Of a DNA stretch of 64,000 nucleotides, positions 9,099 through 17,662 are shown in pieces. The stretch spans positions 1,178,001 through 1,242,000 of the forward strand of contig CAWJGZ010000004.1 in assembly GCA_963842505.1 (NCBI GenBank). Direction: 5' to 3'. Each line of letters opens with the position of its first letter. Position 1 is the first letter of the stretch. A program made the position numbers and the translations under genes. The notes beneath the pieces were generated by a model, which made no database searches, was not told the DNA's origin, and saw only the letters and a program-made list of their open reading frames with translations. The stretch comes from PALSA-129 sp963842505. GTDB taxonomy: Bacteria > Acidobacteriota > Terriglobia > Bryobacterales > Bryobacteraceae.

Positions 9099-9491
9099 CT
9101 ATTGACCGCTTCCGGCCGGGACCGCCGTCCCTCCCCCAGAGCCATCGTCGATCGTCAGCTTCACCGGCTGTTCGATCAACTGCGGCGGCTTGGTTGTCGT
9201 CAAAATCATCAGCGCCATCCGCCCCATTGCCGCCTTCGCCGGAATCTTGAACTTGATCTCGGTGGCCGTCTGCGACGTTACCTCCACCTGAATGTCGTTC
9301 TTCTCGTTCACGCCATCCGTCAGGTACAGCTTCGCCACATTTTCCTTTTGCAGGTTCTGACCCGTCACGGTAATCACATCCCCGCGCTTCCCGGTGGTCG
9401 GATCCACCCCAGTAATCAACGGCGACGCCGATTGGGCGTAGGACGCGACGCTCGCGGCTACGAGGCCTAAAACGACAAAAGATAGTCTCAT
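9099..9491 (-). CDS. Secreted IPT/TIG-domain protein
   Basis: 130 residues with a signal peptide (MRLSFVVLGLVAASVASYAQ) followed by a single IPT/TIG immunoglobulin-like domain: PLITGVDPTTGKRGDVITVTG, then KLYLTDG, and a closing VKLTIDDGSGGG tail. TIG domains are common in acidobacterial surface proteins, but a single short one is unusual and may be an adaptor or binding module. It is convergent with the TPR gene, with only 11 bases between the two stop codons. Function unknown. Confidence 0.78.
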   Translation of the reverse strand: MRLSFVVLGLVAASVASYAQSASPLITGVDPTTGKRGDVITVTGQNLQKENVAKLYLTDGVNEKNDIQVEVTSQTATEIKFKIPAKAAMGRMALMILTTTKPPQLIEQPVKLTIDDGSGGGTAVPAGSGQ

Positions 9492-9607
9492 CTGGATATC
9501 CGGTCCTTTGACCTTATGCTATGTCTATTGCGCCCCAAAGACAAGCGCTTTCCACCCTCCGGGGCCAAATTGATTCACCGCTCCGCTTCGGCTATCATTT
9601 ACCCTAT

Positions 9608-10663
9608 ATGGCGGCTGTGGCTGGCTCGCCCGCACTCTTGTCTGGGAGGGAGCCGGGTTGGATTTACAAACCTTCGTGGGACTTGCCCCTGATCATTTTC
9701 AGCGCAATCCTGGTGCCCTTTCCTTTTCTGGTCGCCTGGGCTGCCCAGACCACCGGCTGGATGGGCCCCGCCCAAGCCGTTAACCTCATCAACATCAGCG
9801 TCGCTTTGCTGATCGGCGGACCGCACCTGTTCTCCACCGTCACGTACACGCTGCTCGACGGCCAGTTCCGTACGCGCCACCGCGCCTACGCCGCCATGGC
9901 CTTCGTCCTCCCGGTGGTGGTCGTTTTTCTCGGCGTGTATTACTACACCGCCCTCATCACATTCTTCTTCACCTGGGCGTCGCTCCACGTCCTGCACCAG
10001 ATCATCTACCTCACTGATTGCTACCGCACCCGCGCCTCAGTGGCCGAGCAGTCATGGTCCCGCCTTCTCGATTATGGTCTCGTGCTCACCGGCCTTTATC
10101 CCGTTGGGCTCTACAAAATGTCCCTCCGCCTGTTCTACGTCGGCGGCGTGGTTCTGCCCTATCCCGATTTCCTGCGCGCCTTCCACCTCCCCGTGCTGGC
10201 CGGCGTGGTCTTTTTCACCTTTCTGTTCGCCTGGATCTCGAAGACTATCGCCGAATTCCGCCAGGGCTGCGGTAGCGTCCCCAAGACGCTGCTCATCTCG
10301 GTCACCACCGCGGTTTCCTTCTGCCTGCCCATGGGATCCAACCTTGACGTGCTCTTCCAGGGCTACAACACCTGGCACTCCTTCCAATACCTGTTCCTGT
10401 TGTGGTTGATTAACCGCCTGCGCGATCAGCGCGGCGAAATCTCAAGCCCGTTCGTGCAGCGCCTGGTGCGCGGCAAGAGCATGGTCCCTTACTATCTCTG
10501 CTTCCTGGCAGCAACCGGCGTGATCGTGCTGCTCACCATTCTGGTTCGCGCCGTCACACCGCTCAAGCCCGACCAGAGCTATTTCGTCGTCGTCCTCAGC
10601 GTTCTGCTGATGCATTACTACTTCGATCACTTCCTGTTCTCGCATCCCCGCATGATCGAGTAG
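9608..10663 (+). CDS. Polytopic membrane protein of unknown function
   Basis: About 351 residues with eight or so hydrophobic helices. Several histidines sit at or near helix ends: GGPHLFSTVTYT, HVLHQIIYLTD, YNTWHSFQYLFLLW and HYYFDHFLFSHP at the C terminus. Clustered intramembrane histidines recall metal-dependent membrane enzymes (desaturase or carotenoid-oxygenase types), but no family motif is complete enough to name one. The frame is open from ATG 9521; ATG 9608 was preferred because the extra 29 residues look non-coding and precede a normal cytosolic N terminus. Neither start has a good ribosome site. Confidence 0.7.
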   Translation: MAAVAGSPALLSGREPGWIYKPSWDLPLIIFSAILVPFPFLVAWAAQTTGWMGPAQAVNLINISVALLIGGPHLFSTVTYTLLDGQFRTRHRAYAAMAFVLPVVVVFLGVYYYTALITFFFTWASLHVLHQIIYLTDCYRTRASVAEQSWSRLLDYGLVLTGLYPVGLYKMSLRLFYVGGVVLPYPDFLRAFHLPVLAGVVFFTFLFAWISKTIAEFRQGCGSVPKTLLISVTTAVSFCLPMGSNLDVLFQGYNTWHSFQYLFLLWLINRLRDQRGEISSPFVQRLVRGKSMVPYYLCFLAATGVIVLLTILVRAVTPLKPDQSYFVVVLSVLLMHYYFDHFLFSHPRMIE

Positions 10664-10695
10664 GCCTGCTGCTCACGGACCACGGATTCACCGCC

Positions 10696-10766
10696 GAGAC
10701 GCGGATGCGGTCAGAAGAGCGGAGAAAAACAAAGTCCCCATAATTTCTGTGTGTTCTCCGCGTCTC
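10696..10766. repeat. Intergenic inverted repeat
   Basis: GAGACGCGGA (10696-10705) is matched perfectly by TCCGCGTCTC (10757-10766), 51 bases apart, in the gap between two convergent genes. The interior also echoes itself (GCGGAGAA near the left arm, TTCTCCGC in the right), so a long imperfect cruciform can form. Probably a dispersed repeat rather than a terminator, since no T-run follows. Confidence 0.5.
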
Positions 10767-10790
10767 AGGCCCTCGCCTGTGAACTCAATT

Positions 10791-11009
10791 TTACGCCCCC
10801 TCATAATCTCGCGAGATCGATGACCAGACCGCCACTCCCGCCACCACCGCGTTCGCCACCACCACCGGGAACGCGTGGATCAGCAGTCCGTAGATCACCC
10901 ACAGCAACGCCGCCACGGCCTGCGCCTTGCGCAGCATGACCGGCCTCTTGCACAAATAGGAACTCGCAAACGCCGCCGTCGCCAGCCACCCCAGCCAGTC
11001 CACTCTCAT
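10791..11009 (-). CDS. Small YgjV-like inner-membrane protein
   Basis: 72 residues with two to three hydrophobic helices (WLGWLATAAFASSYLCKR, a central VAALLWVIYGLLI, and VVVANAVVAGVAVWSSI). The layout of a GWL...K/R...Q...LLW..YG pattern resembles the small YgjV / SemiSWEET-like membrane proteins; that resemblance is from memory of the family and unproven. Its ATG overlaps the stop of the upstream HAD phosphatase by 4 bases, so translation is coupled. Confidence 0.7.
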   Translation of the reverse strand: MRVDWLGWLATAAFASSYLCKRPVMLRKAQAVAALLWVIYGLLIHAFPVVVANAVVAGVAVWSSISRDYEGA

Positions 11010-11845
11010 TGGATCTCCGCGTCCGCCCCCGCGTCAGCCGCGTTCCCCGCCTTCGAGATCCGCAGCGAATCCGTTCGCACCTTGTCCCACTCCTGCAGCA
11101 GAAACCCGTGCGCATCGAAGTAAGCCCGAATCTGCGCCGCGTTCCAACCTACAATCTCCTCCAGCACCGGGATCAGCACGCTCAACGCGTCCTCGCTCAG
11201 AATGGTGCGCCGCGCAATCGGCGTCAGGTACTTGTTCTCCGACACCGCGATTGTTAGCCCATCCAGCCGGTTCACGTGCAGCATCACGTGGACATCGGAG
11301 CTTCCGTCCCCCACGTACACAATCCGGTCGTGGCTGATCGGCAGCCTCTGCCGCAGTTCTTCCAGCACCACCACTTTCCCGTAACCCGCCGGTACCCGCA
11401 CAATCGACTCGATTTCGCCCGTCGCCTCGTTGTAACGAAACCGAGTGCCGAAAATGTGGTCCGCTGGAAAGATTCCATCCAGCGCCGATTGAATCACTTC
11501 CTCCGGCGCCGCTGACACTACGTACAACGCAAACTGCCGTCCGTCCAGATCGCTCACCAGCGTCGATAGCGACCGGATGTTCTGTTTCAACCGGATCCTC
11601 TTCCCAGCCTCCACTAAATCGTGCTTCCGGACGCGCCGGTACTCCGGATCGTGCAGCAGTAGGTAAGACAGCTCGCCACCTTGCTGTACCAGGTGAATGT
11701 CCGATAGTCCCGCAATCTTCTCCTGAAATCCGCCGATACCCAGCATCTCGCTGAGGACAATCCCAGAATCGTTGAAGCTCAAGGTCTGATCGAAATCACT
11801 GATCAATAAGTACTGCTTGACCGTCGGGCCTGCTTCTTGTGACAT
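11006..11845 (-). CDS. HAD-superfamily phosphatase
   Basis: About 279 residues. HAD motif I is ISDFDQTLS (nucleophile Asp and the +2 Asp both... present as DFDQT), motif II lies near YVVSAAPEEVIQ, and motif III/IV is IVYVGDGSSDVHVM, giving a phosphoserine-phosphatase-like core. The likely substrate is a small phosphomonoester. ATG 11845 is preferred because AGAGGAGCGCATC stands directly before it; upstream in-frame starts at 11875 and 11911 have no ribosome site. It overlaps the small membrane protein gene by 4 bases, forming a two-gene operon. Confidence 0.83.
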   Translation of the reverse strand: MSQEAGPTVKQYLLISDFDQTLSFNDSGIVLSEMLGIGGFQEKIAGLSDIHLVQQGGELSYLLLHDPEYRRVRKHDLVEAGKRIRLKQNIRSLSTLVSDLDGRQFALYVVSAAPEEVIQSALDGIFPADHIFGTRFRYNEATGEIESIVRVPAGYGKVVVLEELRQRLPISHDRIVYVGDGSSDVHVMLHVNRLDGLTIAVSENKYLTPIARRTILSEDALSVLIPVLEEIVGWNAAQIRAYFDAHGFLLQEWDKVRTDSLRISKAGNAADAGADAEIQ

Positions 11846-12002
11846 GATGCGCTCCTCTTGTAACTGCTTTTTCATTTGATTGGACCGGGGTACCGGCAGA
11901 CTGGGCCACACTGTGGAATTGCGGTGTTATTGATTCGATGCGCCTCGCCGGCGGCAGGTTCCGTCTGACGTATAACTGCCTTGAAAACTATTAGATAAAT
12001 CC

Positions 12003-12033
12003 TTGACCCGCGATCCCCCGTTTGCGCTAAAAT
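12003..12033 (+). promoter_or_regulatory. Promoter of the 6S RNA gene
   Basis: TTGACC at 12003-12008 and TAAAAT at 12028-12033, separated by 19 bases. The start expected 6-7 bases beyond the -10 falls at 12039-12040, exactly where the closing stem of the RNA begins. The spacer is 2 bases longer than ideal. Confidence 0.55.
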
Positions 12034-12038
12034 AATTC

Positions 12039-12245
12039 CGGAGCGTGCCTGCGATGGAGGTGCTGGTCTACCTATTTTGATCCAACATCTCAAAATAGGG
12101 GGTCCTGCTCGATTTATTCGCGCTGGTGTGCAAGCTCCTGGCGGTTCACCGCAAGGGAGAAGCCTGAAGGCGCTCGGGGGACACCCGCCCCGTTGACAAA
12201 CGTGGGTCAATAACGGGGGTCGGCACGGCCAAGTGGTACGCTCCG
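12039..12245 (+). ncRNA. ssrS: 6S RNA
   Basis: 6S RNA imitates an open promoter and sequesters the housekeeping sigma-70 RNA polymerase. About 207 bases. The two ends pair over 11 positions (CGGAGCGTGCC at 12039-12049 with GGTACGCTCCG at 12235-12245, one G.U). Within the 3' half an apical hairpin pairs CCCCGTT (12188-12194) with AACGGGG (12212-12218) and GAC with GTC inside it, preceded by GAGAAGCCTGAAGG and ACACCCGCC and followed by GGTCGGC, matching in order the conserved segments of bacterial 6S RNA. The 5' half contains a further 10-bp hairpin (12071-12080 with 12090-12099). A sigma-70 type promoter ends just before it. No protein frame on this strand explains the structure. Seen directly: pairing and promoter; identity is by family resemblance. 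Confidence 0.78.
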
Positions 12246-12431
12246 CTTTCCTTTCTGCCCGGCTCTACTATCTACCGACGTCAGCCATTACTAACCTAAG
12301 TTATGAAACCACTCTCCCGTACTAACTTTAGCTAACGATAACCTGCCTCCAGTCGTCGGAGCGGTACTAAAAGGACCACATACTACTTGCTTCGTGTAGA
12401 TAGATCGGCTTTAATTGACCATGGAGGCCCT

Positions 12432-12623
12432 ATGCAGCAGTTCCTCTGCAAATTTTGGCTCGAAGAAGACGGTCAGGACCTGATCGAGTACTCGCTGCTC
12501 ATTACCTTTATCGCCATCGCTTGCGCCGCCCTGATCGGTAGTGGCCGCCCAATGGTCAACGGCATCTGGCAGGTATCCAACAACAACCTCCAGCAGGCCA
12601 ACGCCGTTTCGTCCGGCGGCTGA
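12432..12623 (+). CDS. Flp-type pilin
   Basis: 63-residue Flp/Fap pilin precursor, subunit of tight-adherence (Tad) pili. A short leader ends in a Gly (LEEDG), followed by QDLIEYSLLITFIAIACAALIGSG, the conserved Glu-Tyr at +5/+6 and the single hydrophobic helix of the family. ATG 12432 has GGAGG 6 bases upstream. No other tad/cpa gene (peptidase, secretin, ATPase) is in the window, so this pilin must use machinery encoded elsewhere. It sits 186 bases downstream of the 6S RNA. Confidence 0.88.
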   Translation: MQQFLCKFWLEEDGQDLIEYSLLITFIAIACAALIGSGRPMVNGIWQVSNNNLQQANAVSSGG

Positions 12624-12717
12624 CTTTCAGTCGGCCTTGTAGTCAGATCTTTCTCTCCGCGTTCCATAGACAATCGAGTTGTACCCGTTGCTCACCGTGC
12701 GTTTCTGAACGCCGCCC

Positions 12718-13527
12718 TCACAGCACGTCCGCGAACCCGCGCTTCATGTACCGGAAAAACAGTCCGCCAATCACAAACAGCGCCACCCCAAAACCCGCCG
12801 CCACCGCCAGGTCGCGTAGATCTGTCCAGCCCCACGTCGAAGTCAGCAACATCTGGCGATACCCCCGCACCAGGTAATTCATCGGATTCAGCGTCAGCAG
12901 AATCCGCGCCCGTCGCGGATACTTGCCTTCCGTAAAGAAAATTGGTGTGAGCCAGAACCAGAACTGCAAGATTACGGCCAGCACCTGTGCCGTGTCCCGC
13001 TGGAAGACGTGCAGGCTCGCGACAATCCATCCCATCCCGACCGCGAACAGCCCCAGCACGAAGACGTACACCGGCAGCAGCACCAGAAAAATACTGATTT
13101 GGTTCAGCATCACCCCTGCCGCCGCCACCATCAGGGCCACCGCCAGAAGATGGCTCACCACCGACGACAGAAATACCGACACCGGCAGAATCTCCGAGGG
13201 AAACACCGTCTTGGTGATCAGGTTCGATTGATCCAGCATCGCCGTCGCCGACCGTTGCACCGTGTCGCTGAAAAGCAGCCACGGCAGCATCCCGGCAAAC
13301 AGAAACAGCGGGTAATAGTCCGTGGCTGCGCCCTCCGGCTTTTGGTGCAGCACCCCCACGAAAACGAACCACCAGCACACCAGCAGCACCAGCGGATGAA
13401 TCAGCCCCCAGATCCAACCCACCGCCGAACCAACGAAGCGCTGCTGGAAATCCCGTCGCACCAGTTGCACAAGCAAACTGCGCCGTTCCACCAGATTCCG
13501 CAAAAATAAGGTCCCAGGCAACCGCAT
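12718..13527 (-). CDS. ABC-2 type permease, polysaccharide-export (Wzm/TagG) class
   Basis: About 269 residues, six predicted transmembrane helices. The opening QLVRRDFQQRFVGSAVGWIW and the later FPSEILPVSVFLSSVVSHLL and LTLNPMNYLVRGYRQMLL are typical of permeases that export O-antigen, teichoic acid or capsule intermediates with a Wzt/KpsT ATPase. No ATPase gene adjoins it, so the partner is encoded elsewhere. ATG 13527 gives the usual short cytosolic lead; the frame also opens at 13563. Neither start has a clear ribosome site. Confidence 0.83.
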   Translation of the reverse strand: MRLPGTLFLRNLVERRSLLVQLVRRDFQQRFVGSAVGWIWGLIHPLVLLVCWWFVFVGVLHQKPEGAATDYYPLFLFAGMLPWLLFSDTVQRSATAMLDQSNLITKTVFPSEILPVSVFLSSVVSHLLAVALMVAAAGVMLNQISIFLVLLPVYVFVLGLFAVGMGWIVASLHVFQRDTAQVLAVILQFWFWLTPIFFTEGKYPRRARILLTLNPMNYLVRGYRQMLLTSTWGWTDLRDLAVAAGFGVALFVIGGLFFRYMKRGFADVL

Positions 13528-13586
13528 ATCGTTGTTAAAATTGAACAATACCAATTTTATCAATCACTTGCAAACAAAATTTAGAG

Positions 13587-13616
13587 TTGACAGCGGCACC
13601 TTGATGCTGTTACAGT
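13587..13616 (+). promoter_or_regulatory. Promoter upstream of the M23 peptidase
   Basis: TTGACA at 13587-13592 and TACAGT at 13611-13616 with an 18-base spacer, about 66 bases before the ATG. The divergent ABC permease starts on the other side. Sequence match only. Confidence 0.45.
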
Positions 13617-13682
13617 TTGAGATTCGCCGCTCTGTTTTGTAAGAAATAGCCCTGCCCGGGGTTGGCGTAGTAGTCCGGTCGA

Positions 13683-14579
13683 ATGAAGACGACTATGAAG
13701 GAAGAATATTTCGTCGTCGTGCTAGCTCACTCCCTTCGGGGCCGGCTCAGACGCATTCATATTCCGCATCAGGCTGTTTACGCCATCCTAGCTCTTGCCC
13801 TGCTCGGCGGCATTTCCGTTTTCGGCTTCGTTGCCAGCTACGCCCGCATGGCCTGGAAAGTGGCAAACTACAACCACCTCCGCAAGGATGCCGACGCTCT
13901 CCGCGTCCGCTATCAGAACCTTCAGAAGGAAGTCAGCCAGACCAATCAGCAATTGGCCAGCCTGGAGATCTACGCCAACGAGGTTTCCGTGCTCTTCGGC
14001 CTAAAGCAAAAATTGCAAGGCCCCTCCGATATCGCCGCCCAAGGCAAGCTCGTCCCGTCCTACGCCGAAAGCGTCCAGGATTATGACTTTCTTCGCAGCG
14101 CTAACACCCTAGCTCTGCTTACCAGTTCTTACCGCCGCATCCATCCCCTTGGCGGCACACCCAACCTCTGGCCTATCAATGGCCGGCTGCTGAGTGGCTT
14201 CGGCCATCGCAACGATCCGTTCTCGGAAGAAGGTGAATTCCACAAAGGCGTCGATCTCGGCGCGCCTGTCGGTACTCCCGTTCACGTCACGGCCGATGGC
14301 GTGGTCCGTTTCGCCGACCGCCAGAGCGGCTATGGCCTCGTGGTTGTCGTCGACCATGGCAGCCTCGAGACTCTTTACGCCCATCTCTCCAAGATGTACG
14401 TGCACTCCGGCCAGGAAATCCGCCGCGGCGAGCTTGTAGGCGCCGTTGGCGCCACCGGGCGCGTCACTGCCCCCCACTTGCACTACGAAGTCCATCAAAA
14501 CGGACGCCCCGTCAACCCCTACCAATTCCTGGCGAAGTCCAACGTCTTCCAACAGGTTCCCAAAGACTTCCTGTTCTAA
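13683..14579 (+). CDS. Membrane-anchored M23 (LytM-type) peptidase
   Basis: 298 residues. A single transmembrane helix (about residues 31-55, AILALALLGGISVFGFVAS) is followed by a coiled-coil stretch (about 65-105, rich in Leu/Gln/Glu) and a C-terminal M23 domain from about residue 165. Zinc ligands are visible: HKGVD (H and D) and HLHYE. These enzymes cut peptidoglycan cross-bridges or, when degenerate, activate amidases; here the ligands are intact. The N terminus also matches proteins that couple the coiled coil to cell division or shape. A second in-frame ATG follows at 13695. Confidence 0.88.
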   Translation: MKTTMKEEYFVVVLAHSLRGRLRRIHIPHQAVYAILALALLGGISVFGFVASYARMAWKVANYNHLRKDADALRVRYQNLQKEVSQTNQQLASLEIYANEVSVLFGLKQKLQGPSDIAAQGKLVPSYAESVQDYDFLRSANTLALLTSSYRRIHPLGGTPNLWPINGRLLSGFGHRNDPFSEEGEFHKGVDLGAPVGTPVHVTADGVVRFADRQSGYGLVVVVDHGSLETLYAHLSKMYVHSGQEIRRGELVGAVGATGRVTAPHLHYEVHQNGRPVNPYQFLAKSNVFQQVPKDFLF

Positions 14580-14668
14580 AGTGGGGCGTGTTTTAGCCTG
14601 CCCAGCCAGTCCAGTCTTGCTTTTCCTCGTGCCTGGGACCCCCGTTTTCGCGGTACCCTACCTAAAGT

Positions 14669-15475
14669 ATGCGTGCACTCATCCTGTTCGCCGCAGTGGC
14701 GGCTTGTGCCTGCGGCCCGGCTTCACAGACCGGCGTCCCCGAGTATGGCTACGACGTCGTTCACGTCTATCCCCATGACTGCGCCGCCTTCACCGAGGGC
14801 CTCTTCTATCTCGACGGCTTTCTCTACGAAGCCACCGGCCTCGCGGGGCATTCCTCCGTGCGCAAAGTGAAACTCGAAACCGGCGAGGTGGTCCAACAGC
14901 ATGACCTTCCCCCCGAGTTTTTCGGCGAAGGCATCATCAAGTGGAAGGACAAACTCTACCAGCTCACTTATACGACTGAGACCGGGTTTATTTACGACTT
15001 CAACACCTTCGAAAAGAAGGGCGAGTTCCACTATCCCGGCCAAGGTTGGGCCTTCACCACCGACGGAAAGCAGATCTACATGGACGGTTCGCGTAGTGTC
15101 AATGCCGGAGCGAGTGACCCGGAAATCCGCATCTGGGATCCTGAAACTCTCAAGGAAACGGGCGTGATCAGGGTGACTGATGAGGGCCAGCCCGTCGAGA
15201 ACTTGAACGAGTTGGAATGGGTCAAAGGCGAACTCTACGCCAATATCTGGATGACCAACCGCATCGCCCGCATCGATCCCAAAACCGGCAAAGTCGTCGG
15301 ATGGATCGATCTCACCGGCCTGCTCGCCACCTCCGACTTCGTCGACACCGGCGATTTCAAAACCGACGTCCTCAACGGTATCGCCTACGACGCCCAACAC
15401 GACCGCCTCTTCGTCACCGGCAAATGCTGGCCCAAGTTGTTCGAAATCAAGCTCACTAGAAAAACTCCGCGTTAG
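14669..15475 (+). CDS. Glutaminyl-peptide cyclotransferase, lipoprotein-like
   Basis: 268 residues of the plant/bacterial-type glutamine cyclotransferase family, a five-bladed beta-propeller that cyclises N-terminal Gln to pyroglutamate. Family motifs: HDCAAFTEGLFYLDGFLYEATG, then FGEGIIKWKDKLYQLTY, LNELEWVKGELYANIW and LNGIAYD at the end. The N terminus MRALILFAAVAACACG is a short lipoprotein-like signal with Cys. It probably modifies secreted proteins or peptides in the periplasm. Independent of its neighbours: a repeat-like stretch (GTGGGGCGTGTTTTAGCCTGCC) lies in front. Confidence 0.9.
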   Translation: MRALILFAAVAACACGPASQTGVPEYGYDVVHVYPHDCAAFTEGLFYLDGFLYEATGLAGHSSVRKVKLETGEVVQQHDLPPEFFGEGIIKWKDKLYQLTYTTETGFIYDFNTFEKKGEFHYPGQGWAFTTDGKQIYMDGSRSVNAGASDPEIRIWDPETLKETGVIRVTDEGQPVENLNELEWVKGELYANIWMTNRIARIDPKTGKVVGWIDLTGLLATSDFVDTGDFKTDVLNGIAYDAQHDRLFVTGKCWPKLFEIKLTRKTPR

Positions 15476-15635
15476 TTAAGTCGGTTTCGGCCGGTTCCGC
15501 GAACGAGCTTAGGCTAGCTTGCGTGCCTCGGCGAAGGGGTGCAGTTCAGTCCAAGAAACTCCGAATTCCTGGTTTGCGGCTTGCCGTCAATGTAGATAGG
15601 CCCGTGTACGCGTGCACCCTTGCGGGCGGAACTGC

Positions 15636-16316
15636 TCACTTCCCGGGCAACTTGGCCAACTGCTGGCGGGTCCAAAAACGATTGGGGTTGAGCTCCAGCG
15701 ATTTCGTGAAGGCTTGCCGGGCTTCGGCTTCCTTGTTTTCCTTGCGGAGGCTCAGGCCCAGCCACAGATAGGCTTCGGCGTTCTTGGAATCAAGCTCGAT
15801 GGCTTTACGGAAATCGTCGGAGGCTAGTTTAGGGCCGCCGCCCAGCATGGCCGGCAGGTAGTAATTGCCGACCCCTCGCGCCACATAAACCGCAGAGGAT
15901 TTGGGCGCTTTCTCCACCGCCCGGTTGATGGCCTCCTTGGCCTTCGGTCCGTAGTTAAGCCCGCTGGGAAGGTCGATAATAGCCTGGCCGTAAAGCGTGC
16001 CCAGAACGCGGTAGTATTCCGCCGAATCGGGCTTGAGAGTGACGGCGCGCTCGCCGAATTTCATGCCACGCTCAGCGGCCTGCTGCCCTAGTTTGCGGTC
16101 GCGCTGCTCGATGGCGATTTCCGCCAGGTACGAGCAAGCCAGCTCAGCTCGGTACTGCGCCTCGGCGTCGTTGGGCGCCTTGGCGGCCGCGGCCGAGTAT
16201 TCGTTGGCCATTTTTTCGAGCGCTGGGCGGTCCTCGGCGTCGCGCGCAGTTTCCAGAGGAGATGGGGCGACGGTCATAAAACCTGCCAATAACAGAACCC
16301 ACATAATCGATATCAC
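15636..16316 (-). CDS. Secreted tetratricopeptide-repeat protein
   Basis: 226 residues. A hydrophobic N-terminal signal (SIMWVLLLAGFMTVAPS) is followed by TPR-like helices: a central AERGMKFGERAVTLKPDSAEYYRVLG and a C-terminal LASDDFRKAIELDSKNAEAYLWLG plus EARQAFTKSLELNPNRFW. No catalytic motif. It lies downstream of the MFS gene on the same strand, 28 bases from its stop in the direction of the promoter side, but the orientation means this gene is downstream-independent; a link to the transporter is only a guess. Confidence 0.78.
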   Translation of the reverse strand: MISIMWVLLLAGFMTVAPSPLETARDAEDRPALEKMANEYSAAAAKAPNDAEAQYRAELACSYLAEIAIEQRDRKLGQQAAERGMKFGERAVTLKPDSAEYYRVLGTLYGQAIIDLPSGLNYGPKAKEAINRAVEKAPKSSAVYVARGVGNYYLPAMLGGGPKLASDDFRKAIELDSKNAEAYLWLGLSLRKENKEAEARQAFTKSLELNPNRFWTRQQLAKLPGK

Positions 16317-16344
16317 CTATTCAATTAAAAGCTCGGCTCTCTCA

Positions 16345-17589
16345 TCAAAGCTCAGCCACCCGCCGCTGCACCAGGAAATAGTAGGCCCCCAGAGCCACCA
16401 GGAGCACACCATTCACGGCCAGCACCACGGGAGCTGTAAAGATAGGGACGAGCCAGCCGGCCAACAGGTTTCCCATAGGCATACCGCTGCGAAATGAGAG
16501 ATTGTAGACGCTCATCACGCGGCCGCGCATCTCATTAGTAACCACAAGCTGCACCAGGGAGTTGACCATGGCAAAGACTCCCATCATGGCGGCTCCGCCC
16601 AAAAGCAGCATGGCGCAGCTCATGGCCACCGACCTGGAGAGCGCAAAGCCGGTAATAGCAAGGCCCAAACAAATCAGCATGACCAGGGCCAGCCGGCCCT
16701 TCTTCCGGACGTTGCCCAGGTACGCCACCGCCAGCGCGCCGATTACCGATCCCATCCCGGACATGGAGAGGAAGATCGCGTATGTTCCCGATCCCTGGCC
16801 GAAGACTTTGGCGGCGAAGACCGGCAGGAAGGTGCGTAGCGGCACGCCCAGCGCCGCCATGCAGCAAGCCAGCACGATCAGGCTCTCCATGGCACCCACC
16901 CGCCGCACGAATTGCAGACCCTCTTTCAGGCTGGTGAGAATGCTCTCGCCGGTCCGCTCCGGCAGAAAACGGATGGTCAGCATCAGCAGGGAGACGATGG
17001 GCGCGAGGAACGAAAGCGCGTTGAGTCCGAAGCACCAGGTATCGCCCAATGTATGCAAAGCCCAGCCGCCCAGCGCCGGCCCCACCATCACGGCCGCGTT
17101 GAACTGGATGGAATTCAGGGCAATCGCGTTGGGCATGTCTTCCTTCGGCACCAGCGTCGGGATCAGCGCCGAATAGGCCGGCCCGCCGAAGGCCTGCGCG
17201 AAGCCCACCACGAAGGAACAGGACAGCATGTGCCACACCTTCACCACGTGGAAACCCACCAGGAACGTCAGCAGCAACGCGCAGAACATCTGGACGCACT
17301 GCGAGAAAATCAGCATGTGGCGGCGTTCGAACCGGTCGGCCAGCACGCCGCCGACCAGCGAGAAAAGCACGATGGGGATCGCCTGCAGAATTGGGTCCAG
17401 GGCGAGCAAGCGGGCGTTGCCGCTGATTCTCCAGATGAGCCAGCCTTGCGCCGTCATCTGCATCCAGGTGCCGATGGCGGACGTGCAGGCGCCGATCCAC
17501 ATCAAGCGGAAGTCGCGATACTGGAAAGCTTTGAAAACCCTGCGAAGCACGGCGCGATTTTTGAGGCGATTGCTCCCCGGCAGTGCCAC
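16345..17589 (-). CDS. MFS transporter, EntS-like exporter
   Basis: 414 residues, about eleven to twelve hydrophobic helices. The start (FRLMWIGACTSAIGTWMQMTAQGWLIW) and the A-motif-like GGVLADRFERRHML are characteristic of the MFS_3 / enterobactin-exporter subfamily, as is NAIALNSIQFNAAVMVGPALGG. Likely a proton-driven efflux pump for a small metabolite or siderophore; substrate unknown. The frame begins with GTG. The TPR gene follows 28 bases further along on the same strand and may be co-transcribed. Confidence 0.86.
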   Translation of the reverse strand: MALPGSNRLKNRAVLRRVFKAFQYRDFRLMWIGACTSAIGTWMQMTAQGWLIWRISGNARLLALDPILQAIPIVLFSLVGGVLADRFERRHMLIFSQCVQMFCALLLTFLVGFHVVKVWHMLSCSFVVGFAQAFGGPAYSALIPTLVPKEDMPNAIALNSIQFNAAVMVGPALGGWALHTLGDTWCFGLNALSFLAPIVSLLMLTIRFLPERTGESILTSLKEGLQFVRRVGAMESLIVLACCMAALGVPLRTFLPVFAAKVFGQGSGTYAIFLSMSGMGSVIGALAVAYLGNVRKKGRLALVMLICLGLAITGFALSRSVAMSCAMLLLGGAAMMGVFAMVNSLVQLVVTNEMRGRVMSVYNLSFRSGMPMGNLLAGWLVPIFTAPVVLAVNGVLLVALGAYYFLVQRRVAEL

Positions 17590-17662
17590 GGAGCACGAAT
17601 CTGGATTGTACCAGTTTCGCCCGGTGGAATCTCTTGCTCTTGCCTAAAAATCAAATCCGTGG

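Noticed and set aside
12100..12300. Cyclic di-GMP riboswitch in the pilin leader
   Set aside because: Considered because of the pilin downstream and the HD-GYP gene elsewhere. The conserved GEMM elements are not found, and the closing stem, promoter distance and apical stem fit 6S RNA better.
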